NCBI GenBank assembly: GCA_025667525.1
Contig: CM046882.1
Coordinates: 27,679,394 to 27,743,393 of the forward strand
Reading direction: 5' to 3'
Source: Glebionis coronaria
Taxonomy: Eukaryota; Streptophyta; Magnoliopsida; Asterales; Asteraceae
Length of the DNA stretch: 64,000 bases
Shown here: in pieces, positions 11,703 through 21,629 of the stretch
How the letters are laid out: every line of letters starts with the position of its first letter
How positions within the stretch are numbered: position 1 is the stretch's first letter
Notes under the pieces: generated by a model
The model's database searches: none
Told to the model about the DNA's origin: nothing
The model's input: only the letters and a program-made list of their open reading frames with translations
Position numbers and translations under genes: made by a program

Positions 11703-12714
11703 TGAATATCCCACAATGTATCCTTCATCTGCCTTGCCATCAAACTTCCCCAAATAGTCACTAGTATTCAGAATGGTGGCAGGACACCCAAATGGCTTCA
11801 AATGAGCAATATTTGGAACTTTGGTTGTTAGGAGCTCATAAGGAGTCTTCTTGTGAGGATTTGTAATAGAAACTCTATTCAAAACATAACTTGCAGTATT
11901 AACAGCTTTTGTCCAGAACATGGTTGGAAGCTTGGAATCGGCAAGCATTGTTCTTGCTGCTTCTATTAGAGTCCTGTTCTTTCTTTCTGCCACGCCATTC
12001 TGATGAGGAGTTCTTGATGCACTATAATCTCTTTTGATGCCTTTAGAATTACAAAGTGCTATGAGGTCTTTATTTTTGAACTCGGTTCCATTATCACAAC
12101 GAATACCTTTAATCTTCTTGGACAACTGGTTCTCTATAAGGGTAATAAAATCTTTAAGAATTGAGTAGGTCTCACTCTTGGCAGCCATGAAGAAAACCCA
12201 CGTAAACCTGCTATATCCATCAGTTACCACCAGACAGAATTGTTTGTGGTCAATGCTCCTAATAGAGGTAGGACCAAATAAATCCATGTGTAGTAGCTGT
12301 AATGGTTCAGTTATAAGGTTGAGAGCAGTAATGGCCTTGAAGGATGCTTTATGTTGCTTGCCTTTGCTGCAAGCAATACAATTAATATCATTTCTAAATG
12401 ACTTGGGAGGTAAACCAGAGACCAGGTTCATATTTGCTAGTTTGTGAATGGTCTTGAAGTTCACATGTCCCATCCTTCTGTGCCATTGAGTGGCTTCATC
12501 TTCTGAGGCTTTAGCAACCAAACATACTAGTTGACCAGTAGGGTTGACTTCATTCAGCTTGATGCTATATAGATTGTGTCTTCTAGGGATTCTGAGCAGA
12601 ACCTGTGAGTCATTCGGAAGTTTAAAGTCTTTGGATAGCACAAGTGCATCAATATCCGTAAAGAGGACAAATTGCTTCTTGTCACAAATCTGAGAGACAG
12701 ATATCAAGTTGAAG
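11700..12714 (-). pseudogene. E1 integrase (GAG_pre-integrase and rve domains)
   Basis: From the ORF at 11652-12830. A pre-integrase zinc module comes first (WHRRMGHVNF...CIACSKGKQH, HHCC pattern). The catalytic core follows with MDLFGP, RCDNGTEFKN and HQNGVAERKNRTLIE, giving the D,D,E triad apparently intact. The C-terminal [11 protein letters not shown] and EGYIVGYS blocks are present. Integrase joins element DNA to the host genome. A frameshift near 12713 separates it from the protease, and another near 11702 separates it from RT. Confidence 0.9.
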
Positions 12715-12949
12715 TGCTTCCACATAGTAGACCTGCTCAAAATTAAGATTGGGCGTCCGAATTGTTCCTTTGCTAGTGATCCTGCCTTCACCTCCACCAA
12801 AATAGACCTTGCCGCCTTGAAATGGTACAAAGTTAGATAGAAGACTTTTATTTCCTGTCATACTCCTAGAGCATCGACTATCAACAATTCCTAGAGTAGG
12901 ATCTTAGTATGGAGTAACCTACAACAACAAGATAATAAAGATGCAAATG
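12714..12949 (-). pseudogene. E1 aspartic protease remnant, DSG changed to DSR
   Basis: A third frame, missed by ordinary ORF calling, reads GIVDSRCSRSMTGN and FVPFQGGKVYFGGGEGRI, then VYYVEAL. This is the copia retropepsin that cuts Gag-Pol. The active-site motif D-S-G is D-S-R here (codon CGA at 12874-12876). A small deletion near 12713 shifts into the integrase frame. Between 12893 and 12949 the frame is closed, with a TGTTGTTGTAG tract that looks like a splice acceptor. Confidence 0.75.
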
Positions 12950-13717
12950 TTAGTGTCTTAAGGGGACCCAAACCTTTTCAGGTTTGAGCCTGCCTTGTGG
13001 ATCTTTAGTAGAAAGCCAAGAAGATTGATGAGATCCACCGTTGTTCTTTGGTTGTCGATTCATCATATTGGTATTATTGTTTGACCAAGAACAACCTGCT
13101 GAGGGCTTAACAGCAGTTCCCAAACTTCCCAATCCAAAATACATGTGGTCAAAATTACGTGGATAAATTGGATTAAAATTCTGAAAATAGTTACTGGTTG
13201 TTCTATTTGATGTTAATCCAATGTTTCTCCAATGATCAGAAGCTAATGGAGAGGTCCTTCTAGAAGAAGAAAATGATTGAGCACTAGGATTGAGTCTTCT
13301 AGAAGAATATGGAACAACTCCTGGTGGACCAGGAGCAGGAAATGCTTGATGAACAGAAGAATGTTTGTCATAAAAATCACATTCTTTAATCAAATGAAAT
13401 GCACTTCCACAAACAAAACATGTTTTAATCGACCTTTTATTAGAATGACATTGTTTCATACTGCTAACTTTATTACACATAATTCTAGGAGAATCAATCT
13501 TCCTAGGACTCAATAAACCAGGACTAGACACTGTTGAATTAAAAGTAACTCTCTCTTCACACTTCCTAGCACCAGTAGCAGCATGATCATTCGACTTGGA
13601 ACTTGTAGGTCTCGACTCTTCATTTGAACCACTTGATGCAGAGTCACTAGCTTTGTCACTTAAAGTACACGAGACAAAGTCATTAGAATTAGTAGAACTT
13701 TTTGGGGACTCATGCAT
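12950..13717 (-). pseudogene. E1 gag C-terminal segment with second zinc knuckle, after an in-frame TAG
   Basis: This 255-residue segment is in the same frame as the main gag ORF, split from it by a single TAG (13718-13720) with an ATG directly after. It carries a CCHC knuckle, CFVCGSAFHLIKEC (residues 100-113), and a basic, serine-rich tail ending KPEKVWVPLRH. A second knuckle after a linker is normal for this lineage. The TAG could be a point mutation (for example from CAG) or a read-through site. Confidence 0.75.
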
Positions 13718-15661
13718 CTATGATCCATCCAAGTCATTATGCCTAGAAGTGGGCATGAAAGTTCCAGTAAGAGGTGGAGGGATAGCATGCATTTCTGCTG
13801 CTGGTTTAAACCTATTGTAACTAGGTTCTCCCTCTTCCTCTTTGTCGGCATCAAAGACACTTGAAAAAGATAAATCAAACACATCTTCTGAATCAATATA
13901 TTTATCAAATCCTAACCCTCTTTTAGTCCTACCAGACATGCTACTATTGATTAATTTTGAAAGATTTTTAGGTGCCTTTTGCCATTTTTCAAATCTCAAC
14001 AGTGTAGCATCTAATCTTTCTTTCATCTCTTGTTTTTCTTTGATACTGTCATCTTTTACCTTTTTTGTGTATTTAAGCATATTTGTTGTGTTTTCTAAAT
14101 CGATGCTCAGTATCCTAATTTTATCCTCATACTCACGTTGAGTATCTTGAAGCCACCTCTTTTGTTGTTCCAATGTGTTTAAAGAAGCCTTATAGGCTTG
14201 AACTTCTAAAAAATACTTATCATTCTGATCATTTAAGTCATTATATTGGGAGAACAATTCTGAATATTTATCATGACAACCAAGAGGACAATGTTGTACC
14301 TGAGGTGAGATGCCCATAAGAGCAAACTCGTCTGCTTCCTCTGCATCAGATAGATTCCCAACAATCATTGCAAACACATCAGTAGAGGACTCAGCTGATT
14401 CCAATGTAGTAGTCTGATGATCATTCCAGTTGACCATAGAGTCAACAGATACCAATGCCTTCTTGTCATCCTTTACCTCCTGAACCTTAGAAGCTGAATA
14501 TCTGCTCTTCTCCTGGTCATTCTTGTTAGGGCATTCCCTTGCAAAGTGACATTGCTGCTGGCAGTTGTAGCATCGAACCTTGCTTCTGTCAAACCTTGCT
14601 GGCTCTCGTGGGTTGTAATTAAATTTACGACCTACTTTCTTCTCAAACGTGTGAACCCTAAGAGTGAGCATGGCCATCTGCCATTTGAGATCCATTTCAT
14701 CCAAGTCGAGTTTATCAACCTGTTTGAAGTCATCAAAAGCAAGTTGCTGTTGAGCATCAACGTCTGCAACAAAAGAATGAAGAACAGCTTCTACCATGCT
14801 ACCAGACTTGGCTGTTGATTCAGGAGCAGAAGTATGCTGAAAAGTATGTTGAGAAGACACAGTATTGCTTGGGCTACTAGCATAAGACATGGGACTGGAT
14901 GCCATAGAACTCACAAAGGCATAATTAGCAGGAGTGGGAAAAGAATCACTTGAATATCCTCTCACATGAGGTTCAAAAGTTTTGAGCTTATGAAATAAAT
15001 CATCAAAGTTGAGATAATCAAGCCCACCTTTTGCTTTTAGAGAGATTACCACCTGATTCCATGAGTAAGGTAAGGCTCTAAGAAATCTTGCATTAATATC
15101 ACCATCGTCAGGTTTCGACCGAAGTTGATTCAACTGGCTCAATATCTTTTGGAACCTGTCATACCCTTGATGAATACCTTCAGTTTCTGAGATTTTGAAT
15201 TCTGTGAATTCATCTCTCAGCATGGATCTTCGCATTTTCTTTGACTCCTCATTCCCACCAAACCTTGCTTTTATTCCATTCCAGATCTCTCTAGCATCAT
15301 CCAAATGGTAGAAGTCACCCATGTGATCATCAGGAAGGGATTGAAGAAAAATAGTTTTTGCTTTGACCTCCTTCTGAATGGCTATAATTTCTTCATGAGT
15401 TTTAGGGTCAAGAAGAGTAATATTACCATTCTTGTCTCTTCCAGTCAGCTTCCTGCTGTTCCCATTCAGAATAACCTTCCAAAGGTCTTGATCAGTGTTG
15501 GTAATCCACCATTCCATCTTCATTACCCAACTATCATACTCGTCCTTTTTCAGAAGAGGAAATTTACCATTTGTGTTGGAAACCGTAGCCACGATCTGCT
15601 GAGGTTGCAGAGTTTTAGGAGTGTTATCTTCTCCTGTTTGAGTAGAACTTGAGGCAGACAT
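13718..15661 (-). CDS. gag: E1 gag (UBN2-type capsid domain plus zinc knuckle)
   Basis: The 647-residue ORF starts 62 bp from the PBS. Residues about 30-250 form the copia UBN2 gag domain (FPLLKKDEYDSWVMKMEWW; TIFLQSLPDDHM; REIWNGIKARFGG; LNQLRSKPDDGDINARFLRA). A CCHC knuckle lies at residues 364-377 (CYNCQQQCHFAREC). After it comes a long coiled coil (about residues 465-560: LNTLEQQKRWLQ, LENTTNMLKYTKKVKD). Gag builds the cytoplasmic particle that packages element RNA. The reading frame is uninterrupted, unlike pol. Confidence 0.9.
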   Translation of the reverse strand: MSASSSTQTGEDNTPKTLQPQQIVATVSNTNGKFPLLKKDEYDSWVMKMEWWITNTDQDLWKVILNGNSRKLTGRDKNGNITLLDPKTHEEIIAIQKEVKAKTIFLQSLPDDHMGDFYHLDDAREIWNGIKARFGGNEESKKMRRSMLRDEFTEFKISETEGIHQGYDRFQKILSQLNQLRSKPDDGDINARFLRALPYSWNQVVISLKAKGGLDYLNFDDLFHKLKTFEPHVRGYSSDSFPTPANYAFVSSMASSPMSYASSPSNTVSSQHTFQHTSAPESTAKSGSMVEAVLHSFVADVDAQQQLAFDDFKQVDKLDLDEMDLKWQMAMLTLRVHTFEKKVGRKFNYNPREPARFDRSKVRCYNCQQQCHFARECPNKNDQEKSRYSASKVQEVKDDKKALVSVDSMVNWNDHQTTTLESAESSTDVFAMIVGNLSDAEEADEFALMGISPQVQHCPLGCHDKYSELFSQYNDLNDQNDKYFLEVQAYKASLNTLEQQKRWLQDTQREYEDKIRILSIDLENTTNMLKYTKKVKDDSIKEKQEMKERLDATLLRFEKWQKAPKNLSKLINSSMSGRTKRGLGFDKYIDSEDVFDLSFSSVFDADKEEEGEPSYNRFKPAAEMHAIPPPLTGTFMPTSRHNDLDGS

Positions 15662-15722
15662 GATTAAACAAAAATGTTAGTAATAAGAAAAATTGATTCT
15701 TCTTGTACAAAGACTCTCCCAG

Positions 15723-15734
15723 GCTCTGATACCA
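15723..15734 (-). other. E1 primer binding site (initiator Met tRNA)
   Basis: On the minus strand this reads TGGTATCAGAGC, the complement of the 3' end of plant initiator tRNA-Met. It lies 2 bp inside the LTR end CCCAACA, as required to prime minus-strand synthesis. Confidence 0.95.
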
Positions 15735-15736
15735 CT

Positions 15737-16042
15737 TGTTGGGTCCACTAGATGTGGATCTTGCAGCCTGTCAGGAACGGTGAACGACTTCTGTAATCAC
15801 AAGTCTATTCATAGAGAGACTCTATACACAATATAAGCGCGGAATACAAATACTATAAAGAAGAACAGAATAACTATAATGACTTGATCCTTTCTAAGGA
15901 TTTCTAATATTGATAATGACTAGAATTACGTTTTATGAAGGTGTGTCCAACCTTTCTTTCCAAGGTTCCTTTTATACTTCAAGGAAACCCTAATGCATCA
16001 TTAAACAAAACGTGTAAAACTGATATGCATATCCTTTCCTAA
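15737..16042 (-). repeat. E1 5' LTR, part adjoining the PBS
   Basis: On the plus strand it begins TGTTGGGTCC next to the PBS. It runs to CCTAA at 16038-16042, where E2 is inserted. The remaining part is 23322-23488, giving an LTR of roughly 470 bp in total. Confidence 0.85.
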
Positions 16043-16399
16043 TAATATATGGATTTTGCTAGGTTAAAAGTTCGTTTTCTCGGTGTCTAATCGAATTGAT
16101 TTCCGGTTAATTGTGTGAGATTAGTTGTTCTTGGTGAAACAAATATTTTTGGTTTTGGTAAAATAAATGTGCAAGACTTAAAAATAAATGACAAGTAATT
16201 AAAACTAAAACTAGTTGAAACATAAACGGTGCAATAATTAAAGAGTTAAAAGTAAATGACGAGAAATTAAAACTTAGCGAAAAGTAAATTGATATTTAAA
16301 CAACAATTCAAAGAGAAATTAAAATGAACTTAAAAATAAAATAGGAAACATTAACCCTATAACTAGAACAAAGTATTAAAACAAACCAAAACCACCCAA

Positions 16400-16870
16400 A
16401 TCGGAATACACCCAAAAAAATGTCCCGATCGGAATGTATTCCGATCGGATGATCGGAATGTGGGAATAGATGGTGATCGGAATACATAGACAATTGCCAT
16501 CGGAATAAATAAATAAATAAGGTACCAATCGGAATATTAAGCAATAGTCCAATCGGAATGTTAAGCAAAATCTATAATCGGAATACACTAGAAAACATCC
16601 AGATCGGAATAACATGAAAACTAGTTCAATCGGAATATAGTAAAAAATGCTAATCGGAATAAAGGAAAAAGGGGCCAATCGGAAAACACTAAACCTACCA
16701 ATCGGAATGTTTTGAAAAGGGGTTAGATCGGAATAAGCTAAACAATGCCATGATCGGAATATTATGAAACCCTTTTCCGATTTGTAGATCGGAAAAAGGG
16801 GCAGTCAATCGGAAAGACCCGATCGGAAAAGGGTTTAAGCACCTTTTCCGATTTGTGTAAGATCCGAAAT
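16400..16870. repeat. Irregular array of ATCGGAAT motifs (first E2 LTR)
   Basis: About 18 copies of ATCGGAA(T/A) occur on the plus strand at irregular 13-35 bp intervals, with two inverted TTTTCCGAT copies near 16780 and 16845 that can form hairpins with neighbouring GATCGGAAAA. The same array is at about 21987-22450 in the second LTR. The spacing is too uneven for a simple satellite. Confidence 0.85.
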
Positions 16871-17294
16871 ATAAGCAATACCAATAAGCTATTCCAATAA
16901 GCTTATTACTAAAAAAAGCTCGAATCTAAAATGGATCGGATCGAATAAGCTAGAAATACAACTATTCAAACATAAAAATGAACAAAATTTAAAAATCAAA
17001 ACATAAAAATATGAACTTTAAATCATGAAAAATTAAAAAGATCAAAACTTTAAATAAGAACTTGATGAAAAAGATGAAAGGAACAAGATTGAGATAAACG
17101 AGAAGGATTAATAACATGAAGATTAAGACGAGATTAAGCTTAAAAGTAAAGGTTTGATTCAAAAACAAGAAAGATAAGAGATGAAAGATTAAAATTCTAG
17201 AGAGAGAAACTGTTACTTTCTCTCTCTAAACTACTCATACTCCTACAACTAAAACTAAAAAATGACTAACTCCCTTCATGTGGTGATATGAAGG

Positions 17295-17303
17295 GTATTT
17301 ATA
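17295..17303 (-). promoter_or_regulatory. TATA box of E2 LTR
   Basis: The minus-strand sequence TATAAATAC lies about 445 bp from the LTR start, just upstream of a pyrimidine-rich leader. An identical copy is at 22882-22890 in the 5' LTR, where it would drive genomic RNA. Confidence 0.6.
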
Positions 17304-17746
17304 GGAAAGGAGGGTGGATGGAGGCTTCTTCTTTTCTTTCTTTCTTCCTTCACGTCTTCTCGTCTCGACTTTAATTCTTTGTCTTTGTCGTCTCGGGATT
17401 TGAACTTGCCTTTTAATTTTCTTCTTCTATTAGACTTAAGTTCTTTGACTTCGTTAAACTTCCGTCTTTAGACTTTTTCTTCGATAAATCTTCAGAATTG
17501 GTCTTGGACTTCCGTTCTTTTTTCCACTCTTGATCTTTCGACTTCATCTTTCGTCTTTTTCTTCGATAAAAGCCCGTAAATGCCGTGTTTTCTCCACTTT
17601 TCACATTTTCGTCCTAAATTACAACAAAAACACAAACCACGCATAATTCCGACATAAATGACATAAAATACACGTTTTGGCTCGGTTATTACTCGGTTAT
17701 TATTGCAATTAAGTGGTAAAAAGGATGGGTGTTTTCACACCTATCA

Positions 17747-17760
17747 AATCCCCTACACTT
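17747..17760 (-). other. E2 polypurine tract
   Basis: Minus-strand AAGTGTAGGGGATT abuts the LTR start TGATAGG. Three further copies of AAGTGTAGGGG lie inside the element, at 19383-19393, 19438-19448 and 19674-19684. Confidence 0.8.
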
Positions 17761-19770
17761 AACCATTGCAATGTCCTCATGCAATGCATTAGTTACAAAG
17801 CAAGATTACATTTTCCATCATAATCAATCCATGTTGGCCTTTATTAAAGGAATAGAAAATTATAAACATACAAAGTAAAGAAATCAAAAACATACCTTGG
17901 GTTTTGAAAATGTCGTGAATGATCATCATCCTCAAGTTTTCACTTTCTCCAAACCAAGCTTAGAAACGAGATCATTGTTATTATAAGTTAGCAAACTAAC
18001 ACGAACTCATGTGGGTCAATTATTTACTTAGACTCCCTTATTCCTAGGTGTATCTCTTTTATTTTATTTTTGTCTTGAATGATCACGAGGATGCATTGTT
18101 TGACTTATTTCGATAGTTATTTAGTCCGAAAATAAGGTGAACGATTTAATCAATAGTTAGCTAAAGGACCAAATCTTTTAAAACTGCTTCTCGGGATATC
18201 AAAAAGTTCATATCTTGGCATAACTTGGTTCGCGATTTGAGACCTTTCTCGGGCCGATATTTGGTAGCGACTTCATACTTCGAATCTTCGAGAGACGCTT
18301 TTGAAATTATGGTCTTCTCTTCATAATAGGAATTTCTTCACTTGAAGTTTTTGAGAGATTCTTCATCTTTGGACCACGACTTCTTCATTTTTCTCCAATC
18401 TTATTTTGGACTTTGATATACAACGATCCGCCTCCTTTTAGGACTTGGATCTATTTATCCTCATACCTTGTTAGGGTCTTTTTGGATGGACTTCTCCATG
18501 ACTTTTGGGGAGTTCTTGCTTTTCGTCGTGTGTCTCGATCCTTCATATTGATTTTCGATAAATGATTCTTCACATCACTTTTGGATCTTTAGCAACAAAA
18601 TGTAGCCCTCATGCCTTGTTAGGGCCTTTTCGGACTCGCCAATCTTCGCGCCCCACTTCATAAGTTATGCCTTGGCTATGAACTCTCGTCATTACCGAGC
18701 AACTTTTAAACGATCTGGGGCTAGAAGCTAAGTAACCTTTTAAATCGTACAACCTTATTTATTGCAGATAAATTTATTAACAAGCGGAGGGAGAATAGGC
18801 TTATAATTAATTCACATAAATTCACGAAAGAATACCGAACTTATAATTGACTCTATCATCTCTCGTTCTCCACAGTTTAAAATCTCAAGGAATGAGACTC
18901 GTGGAGCTTAGCCTATTAAATCAAAGTTTTGGGTTTTCGAGTCGCCTATAGGATCTTGCAAATTCTTAGACTTTTTCAAGTTTAGAAATCGCATTTTAAA
19001 GTTCCCTTGATAAACGACTCTCTAGGATCAATTATAGGAACTTGCGAAAAGTTCTTGTTCTTAACCCGTGAGAGTTAAGACTTTCGCGTTTTATAGCTCC
19101 CTATATAAAAGCCTAGCAAAACTTGACTTAAACACGTTAAGGATACTAGCTAGAGTAAACTTAGATAAGTAAACTCGGGTTGAGTCAAAAGATTTACAAC
19201 GTTTGAAAATTAAAACCACTTATTTAAACATTTATTCTAGCAAGGAAAGAAAATAACTATACAAAGGGATAAACTAATAGGCCAAAATAGATCAAAATTT
19301 TTGAAAAATGTCGAAAAATTGATTTTCCGGTTAAAATGAGGACAAATACAAAGAAAAGACCACTTAACTTCGATAGAAGTCCCCCCTACACTTAATATAA
19401 ACATTGTCCTCAATGTTTAAGCATGTGGGAGTAAACTCCCCTACACTTAGGACATTGTGCACGTTGTTTAAATCTCGCTAAGGAAAAGACAACTAAAGAG
19501 ATTCCTATTTTCATATTGAGAAATATAAAATAGTGAATCGAAAAGAGTTTAGGATAGAACCGGGAAGAAGGGAACACGGAATCACGGTTTGTCAAAAGTC
19601 ATCAAGAGTGTGTCTTTGAAGCTCGAATCCCTGCACATGATAAGAAAGAGAACAAGAAACACCACGGGGCTCCCCCCTACACTTATGGTAAAGATAGATA
19701 GATAATTGGGTTGCCTCCCAAAAAGCGCTTGTTTATATTAACCGAGTCACGAGCCTGACTCGTCCCCGAA
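17761..19770 (-). other. E2 conserved 3' non-coding block
   Basis: A 2-kb stretch without ORFs. It is alignable by eye to the E8 interior (about 43150-45000): shared blocks include GAGATCATTGTTATTATAAG, CAACGATCCGCCTCCTTTTA and CATACCTTGTTAGGGTCTTT. It occupies the place where an autonomous relative would carry pol or a 3' UTR. Conservation between two otherwise different elements suggests a cis role such as packaging, or simply common descent. Confidence 0.7.
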
Positions 19771-21423
19771 TTAAATGGTCCATGGGGAAGCCTCGAATGC
19801 AATACCGGGATCAAAGACCTTGTCCTCGTTCCCGGTTGACATCAACAAAGGAGAGGCAGGGAGAAAAGTCTTGAATGGGAGAAAAACCCTTTCAACATAC
19901 GAGAAGTATGTGAATTCAAGATCCACGGGAGGTGGGGTGGGTACAGTAAGCACATTGTCGTCCCCCAAAGACAATAGATGCTGAGCAAGCGGCAAAGCCG
20001 TATTGTTATCAATTATAACATAAGCAATGTCACCTCCCGGGTCAAAGCACTCATCCTCCGAGATAGTCTCTAAAGGGGAGGATGAAAGGTGCTCGGGAGG
20101 GGGACTTGGGACAATATCTTCCTGCAGCAAATTATCAAAAATAATGTCCCCCTCCATGTCATCGTCATCATTACCTGGTGGTATGGAGTGAATGTCGATT
20201 TCTTCCAGCAATGGGTCATTATCTTCAACGGGAGGAATAGATGGAGGCAAATACTCGGAAAGAGGAGGAGAAGTCAACGCTTCGATTTGAGCAATAAGAA
20301 GGTGCACTTTCCGTAATCTATCTCGAAGAAGCACGTCTTCCACCTTATCCACAAGATCATGTTCATCGGTGAACTTCTCGTAAACCGGAGAGAATAAATC
20401 GTCATCGTCAGCATCTCCCGGTGGAGATTGAGAAATTTCAAAAGTGAAATTCTCATAGCTTGGAGAAAAATCGACATCATTAGGATCGACCTCTTCTGTG
20501 AGAGCAACGTCGTCCTCAGGCTCCATAGCAGCTGGTATGTCACAAACCTCATCATCAAACACTTTATCAAGACCAACATCACTAAGCTCATTCAATGTAT
20601 CACACTCCTTAGACACCTTTGGGATATTGAGAGGAGGGATGACAATAGCACTAGGACATTGAGCAGTAAGATCATTCCAAGAAATAGTAGGTTCATCGTC
20701 ATCATCATCATAATAGTATGGATACACCGGGGGAGGAGTATAAGTCTCGATATTCGATATTTGCTCCTGTCGTTTATCCTCTTGATATTTTTCGATGATC
20801 TTGTTGAAAGCTTCTTGAAGTTGTTGACCTTTCTTAGCAAGAGTGGCCCATTGTTCGTGGGAGCTCAAATGTTCGAAGGAGGGTTGATGATCGATGGGGT
20901 GTTGTGGGGGTTCAAAATGTTGAAAACCTGAATTATAGCATGGTTGTGGCTCATAGTAGTTCATCGGTTGAGAAGAATCATAAACCGGGTTTGGTTCATA
21001 ATAATCCATTGGTGAAGAAAACTGAGGACACGGATTTTGCTCATAACAATTCATTGGTTGACAATAATAGGTATCGTGAGGACCCCCACAATTTTGGCAA
21101 GAAGGGTAAGGAGAAGAGTCGGATGCGTCTTGTGGGTAGCAATTTTCATTGTCATAATTGTACCCCGGTTCTTGCCCGTGAACAGACGGGTATTGAACCG
21201 GGCACGAAACATGCCAATGAGATTTGCTTCCACAATAGATGCATGGGGAAAGAGTAGGTGGGTTCAAAAAGGACGAATTAAGTGAGTGGCACAAAGGACA
21301 AAATCCTGGTATTAATTGTGTATCTTTGATATCGTTTCCGCACCGCTCACATGTACACCATTGACAAGAGTCGTTCCCGTACAATCGTCTCCCACACCCG
21401 ACGCAATGGACATAAAAATCCAT
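19771..21423 (-). CDS. E2 single ORF: Cys-rich N-terminus plus acidic C-terminus
   Basis: The 550-residue ORF starts 189 bp from the PBS. The first ~130 residues are Cys-rich with several CxxC pairs (CVGCG, CERCG, CPLCH), a CCHC knuckle CIYCGSKSHWHVSC and a related CQNCGGPHDTYYC, so nucleic-acid binding is likely. Next is a Tyr/Pro/Asn-rich stretch, then a short coiled coil (about residues 190-230). From about residue 240 the protein is very acidic with repeated SPPP words, ending with DKVFDPGIAF. No standard retrotransposon gag capsid domain is recognisable. The frame is intact, consistent with recent activity. I infer a gag-derived accessory protein; the function is unknown. Confidence 0.75.
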   Translation of the reverse strand: MDFYVHCVGCGRRLYGNDSCQWCTCERCGNDIKDTQLIPGFCPLCHSLNSSFLNPPTLSPCIYCGSKSHWHVSCPVQYPSVHGQEPGYNYDNENCYPQDASDSSPYPSCQNCGGPHDTYYCQPMNCYEQNPCPQFSSPMDYYEPNPVYDSSQPMNYYEPQPCYNSGFQHFEPPQHPIDHQPSFEHLSSHEQWATLAKKGQQLQEAFNKIIEKYQEDKRQEQISNIETYTPPPVYPYYYDDDDDEPTISWNDLTAQCPSAIVIPPLNIPKVSKECDTLNELSDVGLDKVFDDEVCDIPAAMEPEDDVALTEEVDPNDVDFSPSYENFTFEISQSPPGDADDDDLFSPVYEKFTDEHDLVDKVEDVLLRDRLRKVHLLIAQIEALTSPPLSEYLPPSIPPVEDNDPLLEEIDIHSIPPGNDDDDMEGDIIFDNLLQEDIVPSPPPEHLSSSPLETISEDECFDPGGDIAYVIIDNNTALPLAQHLLSLGDDNVLTVPTPPPVDLEFTYFSYVERVFLPFKTFLPASPLLMSTGNEDKVFDPGIAFEASPWTI

Positions 21424-21611
21424 AAAGAAAGATAGATAAGCAAGAAGAATATTTTTGGTGCAAAACTTGGAAAAAGAAATGCTGTTTATGATTTTTCAAA
21501 TGTGTTTGGATTTTTGAAAATTTTTGAATACGAAAAATAACGTTCACGAGTGAACGGATCCCAAAAGCCAACGCGTCTCTCACAAAAAACCTTTAATCCT
21601 CACGAAAAGAG

Positions 21612-21626
21612 CCGGCAGCGGCGCCA
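21612..21626 (-). other. E2 primer binding site (tRNA-Asp)
   Basis: Minus-strand TGGCGCCGCTGCCGG differs by one base from the complement of the plant tRNA-Asp 3' end used by Athila/Tat elements. It lies 3 bp inside the LTR. Confidence 0.85.
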
Positions 21627-21629
21627 TTT

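Larger units (their letters stand above)
16043..17746 (-). repeat. E2 3' LTR
   Basis: Near-identical to 21630-23321. On the minus strand it begins TGATAGGTGTGAAAAC after the PPT. It carries the ATCGGAAT array and a TATA box. Minus-strand ORFs in it (16308-16678, 17413-17604) recur in the other LTR, are low-complexity (repeated IPI and FRS words), and are not genes. Confidence 0.9.

Noticed and set aside
16308..16678. Minus-strand ORFs of 86 and 100 residues in the E2 LTR
   Set aside because: They repeat in the other LTR, consist of IPI/FRS words created by the ATCGGAAT array, and have no domain.
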